From JAAYEA01 sp012689325 (lineage in GTDB: Bacteria; Chloroflexota; Anaerolineae; JAAYEA01): a DNA stretch of 49,163 nucleotides. Under the pieces are notes generated by a model. That model saw only the letters and a list, made by a program, of their open reading frames with translations, made no database searches and was not told the origin of the DNA. Where the stretch lies: contig DAITVZ010000032.1 in assembly GCA_036841525.1 (NCBI GenBank), positions 1 to 49,163 on the forward strand, in the 5' to 3' direction. The translations under genes and the position numbers were made by a program. Positions 32,332 through 40,271 of the stretch are shown here, piece by piece (positions within the stretch are counted from its first letter, which is position 1; the number at the start of each line of letters is the position of its first letter).

Positions 32332-34544
32332 GCCAATTCCTCCTGCGAGAGCTGGCTCTCGGCGATCTCTCGATAGGTCGGACAGCTATTCAGCAGCTGC
32401 CGGTGCCGGCCGATGCCAACGACCCTGCCCTGGTCGAGGACGATGATCTGCTCCGCGGCCATGATGGTGCTGACGCGCTGGGTGACCACCAAGACGGTGG
32501 CGTTCGCGGTGTATTGCCAGAGGGCGCGGCGCAGGGCCGCGTCCGTCTTGAAATCGAGGGCCGAAAAGGTGTCGTCAAAGATATAGATGGGCGGGTTCTT
32601 GGCCAGCGCGCGGGCAATGGAGAGGCGCTGCTTCTGGCCGCCGCTGACGTTGGTCCCGCCCTGGGCGATGGGGGCCTTCAGGTCGCCCTCCATAGCCGCC
32701 ACGAACGCGCGCGCCTGGGCTACCTCCAGCGCCTTTTCCACCTCGGCGGTCGTGGCGTCTGGCTTGCCGTAGCGGATGTTCGAGTCGATATCGCCGGAGA
32801 AGAGGGAGCCTTTTTGCGGCACGTAGCCGATGCTCTCCCGGAGCTCGTGTTGCGCCACCTCGCGGATGTCCACGCCGCCGATGGTAATGGACCCGGCGGT
32901 GATGTCGTAAAAGCGGGGGAGCAGGTTGACCACGGTGGACTTGCCCGAGCCGGTGGAGCCGATCACGGCGGTGGTCTCGCCGGGGCGGGCGACAAAGCTG
33001 ATGTCGTGCAGCACGTCCTCCTCGGCGTTGTGGTAGCGGAAGGAGACGTTCTTGAACTCGACCAGGCCCTTGGGCTCGCCCAGCGGCTTGGGCCGCTCGG
33101 GGTCGCGGATCGCCAGCTCGGTATCCAGGACCTCGCCGATGCGGGTGGCCGAGACCAGAGCGCGGGGGAGCATGATGAACATCATCGCCATCATCAGGAA
33201 GGACATGATGATGTGCATCGTGTACTGCATAAAGGCCATCATGTCGCCGATCTGCAGGGTGGATGCGGCGATGGCATGGGCGCCGACCCACATGATCAGC
33301 AGGCTGGCGCCGCTCATCACCAGGGTCATGGCGGGCATCATCAGGGACATGGTCCGCTGCACAAAGCGGGTGGTCTCGGCCAGGTTGCGGTTGGCCGCCT
33401 CGAAGCGCCCTTCCTCGTACTCCTCGTTGCCAAAGGCGCGGATGACCATGATGCCGGTGAGGTTCTCGCGGCTGACCAGGTTGAGGCGGTCGATCAGGTC
33501 CTGCAGGATCTTGAACTTGGGCAGCGAGATGGAAAAGATGATGGAGACGAACCCCAGCAGGACGATCACCGCCACGGCGATGGTCCAGCTCAGGGAGAGG
33601 CTCTTGCTGAGGGCAAAGATGGTGCCGCCGATGCCCATGATGGGGGCAAAGAGCATCATGCGGAGGCCCATGACCACAAGCATCTGCACCTGCTGCACGT
33701 CGTTGGTGGTGCGTGTGATCAAGGAGGCGGTGGAGAAGCGGTCGAACTCGGCGCTGGAAAAGCTCTCGACCTTCTGAAAGACGTCGCGGCGCATCCGGCG
33801 CGCGACGGCGGCCGCGGTGCGCGAGGCGAGATAGCCCACGGCGACGGCGGCGATCACGCCGCCCAGGGCGACCAGGAGCATGACCAGGCCGGTGCGCAGG
33901 ATGTAGCGCCGCTGCAGGGCCGCGAGATCGACGCCCAGCTCGGCGTAAAAGAGTTTGGTGAAGGTGACGCCGATCTGCTTGCCCAGCAGCGAGTCGGCCT
34001 CCGCCGCCGCCTGGATGGCCGGGGCCAGCGCCTCCGCTGGCATCTGTTCCAGCGCGGGGAGCATCGCATAGATGGCGCCGATCTCCACGCCGGAAAAGCC
34101 GCTCTCGGGGTCCAGCGCGACCGCGCCGGCCTGGGCCATCCGGGATTGGGCCAAGGTCATGAAGGCCAGGGAGGCCCGGCTATAGGCCGCCTCGAGGGGG
34201 GCGGCGTCGGCGGCGGACCGGATGTAGACGGGTTGGCGCTCCAGCAGGGTATAGTCGGCGACGTGGCGCGCGGCCTCGGCTGAGCCTGGGTTGACCAGGG
34301 CATAGCCGCTCTGCACGAGCTGCCGGTCCGCCGGGCTCATGAAGGCCTGCACCAGGGCCAGGCCCTGCGCGCTGAGGGCCGCGGGCGCGCCGTCGGCGAC
34401 GCCGCTGCGCTGGATGCCGACGTTGACGATGTCGCTCATCAGGTTGGGCAGGGTGAAATCAGCCGCCGCCTGCCCGAACAGGAAGAGCAAAGATAGCAAC
34501 ACCTGGACCCGATAGGGCTTCAGATACCGCAAGATCAGCTTCAT
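32328..34544 (-). CDS. ABC exporter half-transporter, degenerate-site subunit
   Basis: A 738-residue exporter half. The first extracellular loop holds an extra domain of about 160 residues (roughly 48-210), as in some BmrD/YheH-like proteins. Walker A GSTGSGKS is at 529-536 and the signature VSGGQ at 633-637. Asp658 replaces the catalytic Glu (FDDTFSALD) and Gln689 replaces the switch His (VTQRVST). These two changes mark the non-hydrolytic site of heterodimeric exporters. It is first in the operon with the catalytic half. AAAGG-type ribosome site. Confidence 0.95.
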   Translation of the reverse strand: MKLILRYLKPYRVQVLLSLLFLFGQAAADFTLPNLMSDIVNVGIQRSGVADGAPAALSAQGLALVQAFMSPADRQLVQSGYALVNPGSAEAARHVADYTLLERQPVYIRSAADAAPLEAAYSRASLAFMTLAQSRMAQAGAVALDPESGFSGVEIGAIYAMLPALEQMPAEALAPAIQAAAEADSLLGKQIGVTFTKLFYAELGVDLAALQRRYILRTGLVMLLVALGGVIAAVAVGYLASRTAAAVARRMRRDVFQKVESFSSAEFDRFSTASLITRTTNDVQQVQMLVVMGLRMMLFAPIMGIGGTIFALSKSLSLSWTIAVAVIVLLGFVSIIFSISLPKFKILQDLIDRLNLVSRENLTGIMVIRAFGNEEYEEGRFEAANRNLAETTRFVQRTMSLMMPAMTLVMSGASLLIMWVGAHAIAASTLQIGDMMAFMQYTMHIIMSFLMMAMMFIMLPRALVSATRIGEVLDTELAIRDPERPKPLGEPKGLVEFKNVSFRYHNAEEDVLHDISFVARPGETTAVIGSTGSGKSTVVNLLPRFYDITAGSITIGGVDIREVAQHELRESIGYVPQKGSLFSGDIDSNIRYGKPDATTAEVEKALEVAQARAFVAAMEGDLKAPIAQGGTNVSGGQKQRLSIARALAKNPPIYIFDDTFSALDFKTDAALRRALWQYTANATVLVVTQRVSTIMAAEQIIVLDQGRVVGIGRHRQLLNSCPTYREIAESQLSQEELA

Positions 34545-34566
34545 CGGCTATGCGCCTTTCCGCCTG

Positions 34567-35655
34567 CTAGATGTTGAACAGGATGTTCATCACGTCGCCA
34601 TCCTGGACGATATAGTCGCGGCCCTCCAGGCGGAGCTTGCCGGCCTTGCGCGCCGCGGCCAGCGACCCGGCGGCGATGAGGTCGTTATAAGCCACCACCT
34701 CGGCGCGGATGAACCCCCGCGCCAGGTCGGTGTGGATCGCTCCCGCCGCCTCCACCGCGTTGGCGCCGCGCTCCACCGTCCAGGCGCGGACCTCGTCCTC
34801 GCCCACGGTAAAGAAGGATTGCAGCCCCAGCAGCTCGTAGCTGAGGCGGATCATGCGGTGCAGGCCCGGCTCGCTGATGCCGTACTCGCGCATGAACTCG
34901 GCGGCCTCGCCCTCGGAGAGCTGGGCGATCTCCATCTCGAGCCCGCCGCGCAGGCAGATCACCTGCGACCGGCGGTGGTCGTAGCTCAGGTATTGCGTGG
35001 GGTCGTCGTCGCCGTCGTCGCCGACATTGAGCACCACCAGCGCCGGCTTGGCGGTGAGGAAGCGAAAGCCGCGCAGCAGCTTGTCCTCCTCGTCGGTCAG
35101 CTCCACGTCGCGGATGGGCACCTCGCGTTCCAGCGTCTCCTTGAGCCGGGCCAGGAGGTCGTACTCTTGCTGGTCGGTCTTGCGGGTGGCGTAATTTCCC
35201 TTGCGGTTGAGGTCGTGCTCCAGCCGCTCCATCCGCCGTTCCACGATCCCCAGGTCCGAGACCAGGAATTCGAAATCCAGCGTCTCCACGTCGCGGGCGG
35301 GGTTGACGCTGCCGCTGGGGTGGGGGATCTGGTCGTCCTGGAAGGCGCGCACCACGTGGAGGAGCGCGTCGTTGATGGCGAGGGCATTGAGCAGCGGCCC
35401 CGTCATGCCGCCCTCCTGGCCGATCCCGGCGCGCAGCCCGGCGATGTCGTTGTACTGCACGCGGGCCGGCGTGGTGAGCTTGGGCTTGAACATCGCGCTC
35501 AGGCGTTCCACCCGCGGGTCGGGAACCTCCACCACGGCGGTGTTGGTCTCCACCTGGCCGGTGCTAAAGGCGGCCGTGACCGCCTGGCTATGGGTCAGGG
35601 CGTTAAAAATCGTGGTTTTGGTGCTGGTGGGCAGCCCGACGATGCCGATCTGCAT
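34567..35655 (-). CDS. YchF/Obg-family NTPase with atypical P-loop
   Basis: A 362-residue protein of the YchF family, ribosome-associated P-loop NTPases that often prefer ATP. Domain order is normal: G domain, coiled-coil helical region (about 110-195) and C-terminal TGS-like domain (GAIHTDLARGFIRAEVVAYND, DYIVQDGDVMNILF). The Walker A is GLPTSTKT (residues 7-14): the Gly before Lys13 in GxxxxGK[ST] is Thr. The ATG at 35655 with a GGAGG 12 nt upstream is preferred over a long 5' extension. It precedes the exporter genes by 22 nt. Confidence 0.9.
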   Translation of the reverse strand: MQIGIVGLPTSTKTTIFNALTHSQAVTAAFSTGQVETNTAVVEVPDPRVERLSAMFKPKLTTPARVQYNDIAGLRAGIGQEGGMTGPLLNALAINDALLHVVRAFQDDQIPHPSGSVNPARDVETLDFEFLVSDLGIVERRMERLEHDLNRKGNYATRKTDQQEYDLLARLKETLEREVPIRDVELTDEEDKLLRGFRFLTAKPALVVLNVGDDGDDDPTQYLSYDHRRSQVICLRGGLEMEIAQLSEGEAAEFMREYGISEPGLHRMIRLSYELLGLQSFFTVGEDEVRAWTVERGANAVEAAGAIHTDLARGFIRAEVVAYNDLIAAGSLAAARKAGKLRLEGRDYIVQDGDVMNILFNI

Positions 35656-35716
35656 GGGTAACTGGACCTCCGTGCTTACAAATCGCGGAGCCATCCGAGA
35701 CGGCCCCAACCGAGCT

Positions 35717-35746
35717 ATTTTAGCACCAAGCGGCTCCGCGCGCCAA
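35717..35746 (-). promoter_or_regulatory. probable promoter of the ychF-like gene
   Basis: Minus strand: TTGGCG (35741-35746), an 18-bp spacer, then TAAAAT (35717-35722), 62 nt before the ATG. Confidence 0.45.
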
Positions 35747-35758
35747 TTCCGGCTCTCT

Positions 35759-35786
35759 TTGACATGGCTCACATCCCGACTAGAAT
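35759..35786 (+). promoter_or_regulatory. sigma-70-type promoter of the lectin-like gene
   Basis: TTGACA (35759-35764), a 16-bp spacer, then TAGAAT (35781-35786), 54 nt before the ATG at 35841. Confidence 0.65.
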
Positions 35787-35840
35787 GGATCAGAAGCATG
35801 GTCTGGTCGTTGGGCAGCCACGCCAACAAAGGAGGGCGCG

Positions 35841-36719
35841 ATGATCAACCGTGACGATCTGGGCCGCCTTCGGCGGCTCGCTGGACTGGTCCTGGTGGGG
35901 CTTCTATTGCTTGCGCTGCCTCGTTGGACGCAGGCCCCCGTGGCCGGCGCGGATGGCTGGAGCCGTCTGCATCTGCCCCTGATCCTGCGAAGGGCCAGGG
36001 CCTGGCCGGTGACGCCCACCCGGACGCCGACGCGGACGCGGACCTCGGTGAGCCCGCCGCCGCCCACGCTCACCTTCACCCCGACGAACACCGGCACGCC
36101 CCAGGCCACGGCGACGCCCACCGCCACGGCGACATCGGACGGCTGCGCCTGGTTCGACGGGTTCGCCTCGTCCTCCCTCGACGCCGCCTGGAGCTGGGTG
36201 CGCCAGGACCCCACGCATTGGAGCCTGACCGCGCAGCCCGGCTACCTGCGGATCAGCACCGGCCCCGGCGAGCTGGTGGGGAACGCTGGCGTCCCCAGCA
36301 ACCTGCTGCTGCGCGCAGCCTCGGGCGATTGGGAGATCGTCACCCGCGTGCTCTTTGACCCCCAGGAGAACGTCCAGCAGGCGGCGCTGGTGGCCTATCA
36401 GGACGACGACCACTTTGTGGCCGTGCAGCGGATGCACTATTATGGCGACCTGGTGGGGCTCTTTGCCGAGTCGGAGGCCGGGCCGTTCTCCGCCGTGGTG
36501 GAGACGGAGCTGGACGCGATCCTGCTCAAGCTGGCCAAGACGGGCACGGTCTACACCGGTTCTTTCAGCGCCGATGGCGTCGTCTGGTTCCCGATTGGCG
36601 CGGCCAGCGACGTGGCCCTGAGCAACATTCGGGTCGGGCTGGGCGCCTGGAACGGGCCAGCGGCGGAGGGCGCCAGCTCCATTGCCGCCGATTTCGACTG
36701 GTTCTGCTTCGACCAGTGA
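35841..36719 (+). CDS. secreted protein with Thr-Pro linker and concanavalin-A-like (DUF1349-type) domain
   Basis: A 292-residue exported protein. A signal peptide or anchor (about 10-30) is followed by LHLPLILRR, then a Thr-Pro-rich linker (about 58-97). A C-terminal beta-sandwich (100-292) is similar to the C-terminal domain of GH43 xylosidases and DUF1349 (WSWVRQDPTHWSL, WEIVTRVLFDP, DDDHFVAVQR, DFDWFCF). That domain type binds or shields carbohydrate; no glycosidase domain is attached. GGAGGGCG precedes the ATG. Confidence 0.85.
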   Translation: MINRDDLGRLRRLAGLVLVGLLLLALPRWTQAPVAGADGWSRLHLPLILRRARAWPVTPTRTPTRTRTSVSPPPPTLTFTPTNTGTPQATATPTATATSDGCAWFDGFASSSLDAAWSWVRQDPTHWSLTAQPGYLRISTGPGELVGNAGVPSNLLLRAASGDWEIVTRVLFDPQENVQQAALVAYQDDDHFVAVQRMHYYGDLVGLFAESEAGPFSAVVETELDAILLKLAKTGTVYTGSFSADGVVWFPIGAASDVALSNIRVGLGAWNGPAAEGASSIAADFDWFCFDQ

Positions 36720-36738
36720 GGCCAAGCCGGCCAGGGGA

Positions 36739-36766
36739 TTGCCTTGCCTGGCGAACGGCGTATAAT
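36739..36766 (+). promoter_or_regulatory. promoter of the ECF-type operon
   Basis: TTGCCT (36739-36744), a 16-bp spacer, then perfect TATAAT (36761-36766). It lies 60 nt before the first ATG of the operon. Confidence 0.6.
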
Positions 36767-36775
36767 GGGCCGCAC

Positions 36776-36825
36776 GGGGGCCGCCGCGGCGGCGTGCTCT
36801 CGAATCCCTGGCGGACGCGGCCCCC
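36776..36825 (+). promoter_or_regulatory. hairpin abutting the first start codon of the ECF-type operon
   Basis: GGGGGCCGC (36776-36784) and GCGGCCCCC (36817-36825) pair perfectly, with the second arm ending directly at the ATG (36826). No Shine-Dalgarno sequence is visible. The short leader holds no riboswitch that I recognise. It may limit translation of the whole coupled operon. Confidence 0.5.
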
Positions 36826-37266
36826 ATGACCATACACAAGCTGGATGATCTGCTCGCTGCCTACGGCGGCGATTACCTGGTGGTGGATTTCAACCACCTG
36901 TTCATCTCGTCTACCCTGCGCGAGGAGGCCTGGCTGCTGCGGCAGGGCGATGACCCCGCCCTGATCGCCCGGGTGGTGGAGCAGGCCCAGTCCTTTGGCA
37001 TCCACAACGCCGCCGCCGACCGCGAGCTGGGCACCTATTCCGGCGGCGAGCAGGCCATCCTCGCTTGCCTGCTCCTGCTGGCCGCCACCGAGGCCAAAGG
37101 GCTCTGCGGCGTCAGGGTGCTGCTCTATAACGTGCTGGATTCGCTCAGCGGCGACAATCGCCGCGCCCTCGTCGCCCGCTTCCTGGCCGCGCGCGACCGG
37201 CTGTCGCTCTATCGCAACGAGCCCAGCGCCGCCGCCGAGGCGGCCCTGGTCGCGGTGGAGGGCTAG
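36826..37266 (+). CDS. ABC ATPase fragment-like protein with signature motif but no Walker A (ECF-type operon, subunit A)
   Basis: A 146-residue protein whose sequence fits the middle of an EcfA-type ATPase, starting at the Q-loop region (YLVVDFNHLFISSTLREE, compare EcfA FQNPxxQLFxxTVEEE; the Gln is Asp here). It has a helical domain, then the ABC signature SGGEQ (72-76), then VLLYNVLDSLSG, where the Walker B Asp-Glu is absent (Tyr101-Asn102). There is no Walker A and no switch His. Alone it cannot bind ATP in the usual way, but it could supply the signature face. TAG is followed at once, in the same frame, by the ATG of the next gene. Confidence 0.82.
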   Translation: MTIHKLDDLLAAYGGDYLVVDFNHLFISSTLREEAWLLRQGDDPALIARVVEQAQSFGIHNAAADRELGTYSGGEQAILACLLLLAATEAKGLCGVRVLLYNVLDSLSGDNRRALVARFLAARDRLSLYRNEPSAAAEAALVAVEG

Positions 37267-37809
37267 ATGCGCATCCCCGCGGGCGAGTATGACCTGCCGG
37301 AGCGCCAGGTGCGGCTGGCCTTGGAGGCGGACCTGGAGCTGGCCGCCGAGCGGTCCATCTATGTCATCACCGGCAACAACGGGCTGGGCAAGACCTCCTT
37401 CCTGGAGCGGGTGGTCATCCCCGCCCTGCGGCGCGAGGCGATGCCTTACCTCTATCTGGGGCAGGATGCTGGCTTGCAGCTCTACACCATCCGCGCCTCG
37501 CTGGCGGTGCAAGGCCTGGGGCTCGGGCGCCTGAGCGAGGCCGACCTGCTGCGCGTCTGGCTGAAGCAATCGCCGGAGGCGCGGGTGCTGCTGCTGGACG
37601 AATTCGACAAGTACGAGCCCGATCCCGCCACGCTGGTAGCGGAGAGCCGCGATTTCATCACCACCTATATCATGATCACCCACGGCGACCCGCAGGCGGC
37701 GCGGGCCCTGGCGGGCGATTGGCCGGCCCATCACCTGCGTTTCCACTTGGTGGAGTGGGCGGGCGGGGTCAAGCGGGTGCGGGTGGAGCGCGAGGCGCCA
37801 TGGTTGTAA
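37267..37809 (+). CDS. compact ABC ATPase with Walker A/B but no signature motif (ECF-type operon, subunit B)
   Basis: A 180-residue ATPase: Walker A GNNGLGKT (36-43), Q-loop Gln66 (YLGQD), Walker B with catalytic acids Asp111-Glu112 (VLLLDEFDKYEPD) and switch His139 (MITHGD). Only about 44 residues separate the Q-loop from Walker B, against about 70 in normal ABC ATPases, and no LSGGQ-like motif is present. The preceding protein has exactly the missing parts. The two would form a dimer with a single complete ATP site. It overlaps the next gene by 10 nt. Confidence 0.85.
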   Translation: MRIPAGEYDLPERQVRLALEADLELAAERSIYVITGNNGLGKTSFLERVVIPALRREAMPYLYLGQDAGLQLYTIRASLAVQGLGLGRLSEADLLRVWLKQSPEARVLLLDEFDKYEPDPATLVAESRDFITTYIMITHGDPQAARALAGDWPAHHLRFHLVEWAGGVKRVRVEREAPWL

Positions 37810-38417
37810 TCAAGCTCGTCGCCATCCTCGCGGCCATCATCGCCTATTTCGGGCTGTTGGGCTTTGGCCCCTGGTATCGGCAACTGCCGGTGCAACTCGC
37901 CGCGCTGGCCGCCGTGGTCGTCTGGGACGCGCTGCGGCGCTCCTGGCGGGAGACGCTGGGGCTGCTCAAGGGGACGCTCCCCTTCATCGCCAGCCTGCTC
38001 TTCTTCGGCGTCATCTTTCAGCTCGCGCGGCTGCAGGGGCGCACCGACTGGCTCCACGACACGCTGATCAAGTGCGTGATCTTTCCCAGTTCGCTGGTCT
38101 TTTTGCGGGCGATCCTGTCCTATATCACCTATCTGGACATCCTGGCGCTGCCCCTTTCCATGGACCGGCGCTTTGACCTGATCACGGTCAAGGCGGCGTT
38201 CCAAAAGGGCGGGCAGGCGCTGGGGCGCTTCACCTGGTACCTGGAGGGCTATCCCTACCTGGCGGCTGAGCCGGGGTGGCGCGGCGCGCTGCGGCACCAG
38301 GCCGCCAAATACGCCAGCCTGATCCTGTCGCTCTATCTGTTTCTGTACGAAGAGACCGAGCACGCCTATCTGTTGCTGCAGAACCGCTACAGACATTTGC
38401 AGGAGGGGTCCCAATGA
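37800..38417 (+). CDS. EcfT-like transmembrane coupling protein
   Basis: A 205-residue protein with about four hydrophobic helices (near 5-40, 60-80, 95-118, and 165-182), then a C-terminal helix with EHAYLLLQNRYRHL. That end resembles the EcfT coupling helix (..AMEARGYR), with NRY in place of the usual ARG. EcfT proteins link the ATPase pair to the substrate-binding S component. The assignment rests on topology, operon position and this weak motif. ATG at 37800 lies within the end of the ATPase gene. Confidence 0.7.
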   Translation: MVVIKLVAILAAIIAYFGLLGFGPWYRQLPVQLAALAAVVVWDALRRSWRETLGLLKGTLPFIASLLFFGVIFQLARLQGRTDWLHDTLIKCVIFPSSLVFLRAILSYITYLDILALPLSMDRRFDLITVKAAFQKGGQALGRFTWYLEGYPYLAAEPGWRGALRHQAAKYASLILSLYLFLYEETEHAYLLLQNRYRHLQEGSQ

Positions 38418-38920
38418 GAAACGCCCGGGTGGCCTTGATCGCGCTGATCGCCGTGGTGGCGCTGATCACCTTTTTCGTGCGCATCCCCTTGCCCAGCCGC
38501 GGCTACCTGAACATCGGCGACGTGGCCGTGGTCTTTGCCGGGCTCGTGCTGAGCAGCCTGGTGCAAAAGCGGGGCTTTTGGTGGGGCGCGGCGGCGGGCG
38601 GGCTCGGCTCCGCCCTGGCCGACGTGATCGGCGGCTACCTGATCTTTGCGCCGGTGACGTTGGTGGCCAAGGGGCTGGAGGGGGGCTGCGCCGCGCTGGC
38701 GGGCCGCCGCCAGGGCCTGCCCCATTGGGCCTGGCTGGTCATCGGCGGGGCGCTGATGATGGCCGCCTATTTCGTGGGCGAGTGGCTCATGCCCAACATT
38801 GGCCTGCAGGGCGCTGTCTCCGAGCTCGTGCCGAACCTCATCCAGGCGGCCAGCGGCGTCATCGGCGGCCGGCTGACCTTCGCGGCGTATCAACGCCTCG
38901 TCGAGGGGACGCGCGCGTAG
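38414..38920 (+). CDS. ECF transporter S component (riboflavin-transporter-like family)
   Basis: A 168-residue membrane protein with about five or six helices. The region IPLPSRGYLNIGDVAVVFAG followed by GGLGSALADVIGGYLIFAP and KGLEG is characteristic of ECF-type S components (ECF-ribofla_trS-like), the membrane subunits that bind a vitamin or similar micronutrient. The substrate cannot be told; no riboswitch was seen. It overlaps the EcfT-like gene by 4 nt (ATGA) and is the last gene of the operon. A repeat array begins 18 nt after its stop. Confidence 0.88.
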   Translation: MRNARVALIALIAVVALITFFVRIPLPSRGYLNIGDVAVVFAGLVLSSLVQKRGFWWGAAAGGLGSALADVIGGYLIFAPVTLVAKGLEGGCAALAGRRQGLPHWAWLVIGGALMMAAYFVGEWLMPNIGLQGAVSELVPNLIQAASGVIGGRLTFAAYQRLVEGTRA

Positions 38921-38938
38921 GGCGCAGCGATAGTCGCA

Positions 38939-39054
38939 AGTCGAAGGTCGAAAGTCCAAGGTCGACTGTCGAATGTCAAAGGCATGCGGCTCTGGCAGAT
39001 CGTCTCCTCGGTTCCGGCTCCTGACTTTTGGCTTTGGACTTTCGACTTTTGACT
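38939..39054. repeat. inverted pair of heptamer arrays
   Basis: Six 7-bp units of AGTCGAA type (38939-38980) face four and a half units of the reverse complement, TGACTTT/GGACTTT/CGACTTT (39022-39054), across a 41-bp spacer. The units are degenerate (AGTCGAA, GGTCGAA, AGTCCAA, TGTCAAA). The 7-bp spacing is exact throughout. Confidence 0.88.
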
Positions 39055-39072
39055 GGGGGGAGCATTCGCACC

Positions 39073-40254
39073 ATGACCGACAATCGTCCCTACACCCTCG
39101 CCTCCTACTACTTTCCGAACTATCACCTCGACCCGCGGAACGAGGCGGCGCATGGGGCGGGGTGGACCGAGTGGGAGCTGGTGCGGCGGGCTGAGCCGCG
39201 CTTCCCCGGCCACCGCCAGCCGCGCGTGCCGCTGTGGGGCCACGAGGACGAGGCCGACCCGGCCGTGATGGCACACAAGATCGCCGCCGCCGCCGACCAC
39301 GGGCTGGACGCCTTTATCTTTGACTGGTACTGGTACGACGATGGCCCCTTCCTGGAACGCTGCCTGGACGAGGGCTTTCTGGGCGCGGCCAACGTCGATC
39401 GCCTGCGTTTCGCCCTGATGTGGGCCAACCACACCTGGGTGGATATACATCCGGCCAAGCTGCGCAACCCGCACCACCCCCTTTACCCCGGCCCCGTCGC
39501 CCGCGCCACCTGGGACCGCCTGACCGACCACGTGATCGCCCGCTACCTGACCCATCCGGCCTATTGGCGCATCGAGGGCCGCCCCTACTTTTCCATCTAT
39601 GACCTGACGGCGCTGCTGCAGGGGCTGGGCGGGGTGGCGGCGACGCGCGCGGCGCTGGACGACTTCCGGCGCAAGGCGGAGGCGGCCGGGCTGCCAGGGC
39701 TGCACCTGAATGCGGTGGTTTGGTCCGTGCGCATCCTCCCGGGCGAGGCGGCTGGCGACGCTGGCGACGCAAGCGTCGCTGGCGACCCCAACGCGCTGCT
39801 GGAGGCGCTGGGATTCGATAGCATTGGCTCCTACGTCTGGATCCACCATGTGCCGCTGCCGGGCTTTCCCGAGACGCCCTACCTGGACGTGCTGGCGGGG
39901 GCGGCGGCCCATTGGCGGCGGACGGCCGCCGAGTTCCGGCTGCCTTATCACCCCAACGTCACCATGGGCTGGGACGCCAGCCCGCGCACGGTGCAGTCGG
40001 ACCGGTACGAGAACGCCGGCTATCCCTTCATGCCCATGCTCGGCGGCAACACGCCGGAGGCGTTTCGCGAGGCGCTGTTGACAGCGCGGCGGTTTCTCGA
40101 CGAGCAGCCCGCGCCACGCATCCTGACCCTCAACGCCTGGAACGAGTGGACCGAGGGGAGTTACCTGGAGCCGGACACGGTGGATGGGCTGGCCTATCTG
40201 GAGGCGGTGCGGGACGTGTTTGGGGCGAGAGGTACCGCCTCTTATGAGGGATAG
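39073..40254 (+). CDS. WbsX-like (GH99-like domain) glycan-associated protein
   Basis: A 393-residue protein of the WbsX/glycosyltransferase-associated family (PF14307 type), usually found in polysaccharide clusters. Family motifs: ASYYFPNYHLDP and GWTEWE at the start, FDWYWYD near 80, MWANHTW near 117, and the closing TLNAWNEWTEGSYLEPD. It is a predicted TIM barrel similar to GH99 endo-mannosidases; activity is unproven. An Ala/Gly/Asp-rich insertion near residues 226-240 is encoded by a short palindromic repeat. ATG at 39073 is used; an upstream in-frame start runs through the heptamer array. No polysaccharide operon is present around it. Confidence 0.9.
   Translation: MTDNRPYTLASYYFPNYHLDPRNEAAHGAGWTEWELVRRAEPRFPGHRQPRVPLWGHEDEADPAVMAHKIAAAADHGLDAFIFDWYWYDDGPFLERCLDEGFLGAANVDRLRFALMWANHTWVDIHPAKLRNPHHPLYPGPVARATWDRLTDHVIARYLTHPAYWRIEGRPYFSIYDLTALLQGLGGVAATRAALDDFRRKAEAAGLPGLHLNAVVWSVRILPGEAAGDAGDASVAGDPNALLEALGFDSIGSYVWIHHVPLPGFPETPYLDVLAGAAAHWRRTAAEFRLPYHPNVTMGWDASPRTVQSDRYENAGYPFMPMLGGNTPEAFREALLTARRFLDEQPAPRILTLNAWNEWTEGSYLEPDTVDGLAYLEAVRDVFGARGTASYEG
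39751..39786. repeat. palindromic repeat inside the WbsX-like gene
   Basis: Three copies of GCTGGCGAC (39751, 39760, 39778) surround GCGACGC-AA-GCGTCGC (39764-39779). The reading frame is kept and gives an AGDAGDASVAGD insertion in the protein. Confidence 0.75.
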
Positions 40255-40271
40255 CGAGGAGATGCACAAAT

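Noticed and set aside
30067..34283. Two long plus-strand frames (about 712 and 626 codons) opposite the ABC exporter
   Set aside because: They are His/Asp/Gly-rich shadows of the exporter genes, which have intact ATPase motifs on the minus strand.
37267..37809. Subunit B as an ordinary AAA+ or other non-ABC P-loop ATPase
   Set aside because: The Q-loop-like Gln66, the order Walker A, Q, Walker B Glu, His, and the operon with EcfT-like and S-component genes favour an ABC origin; a profile search should still be run.
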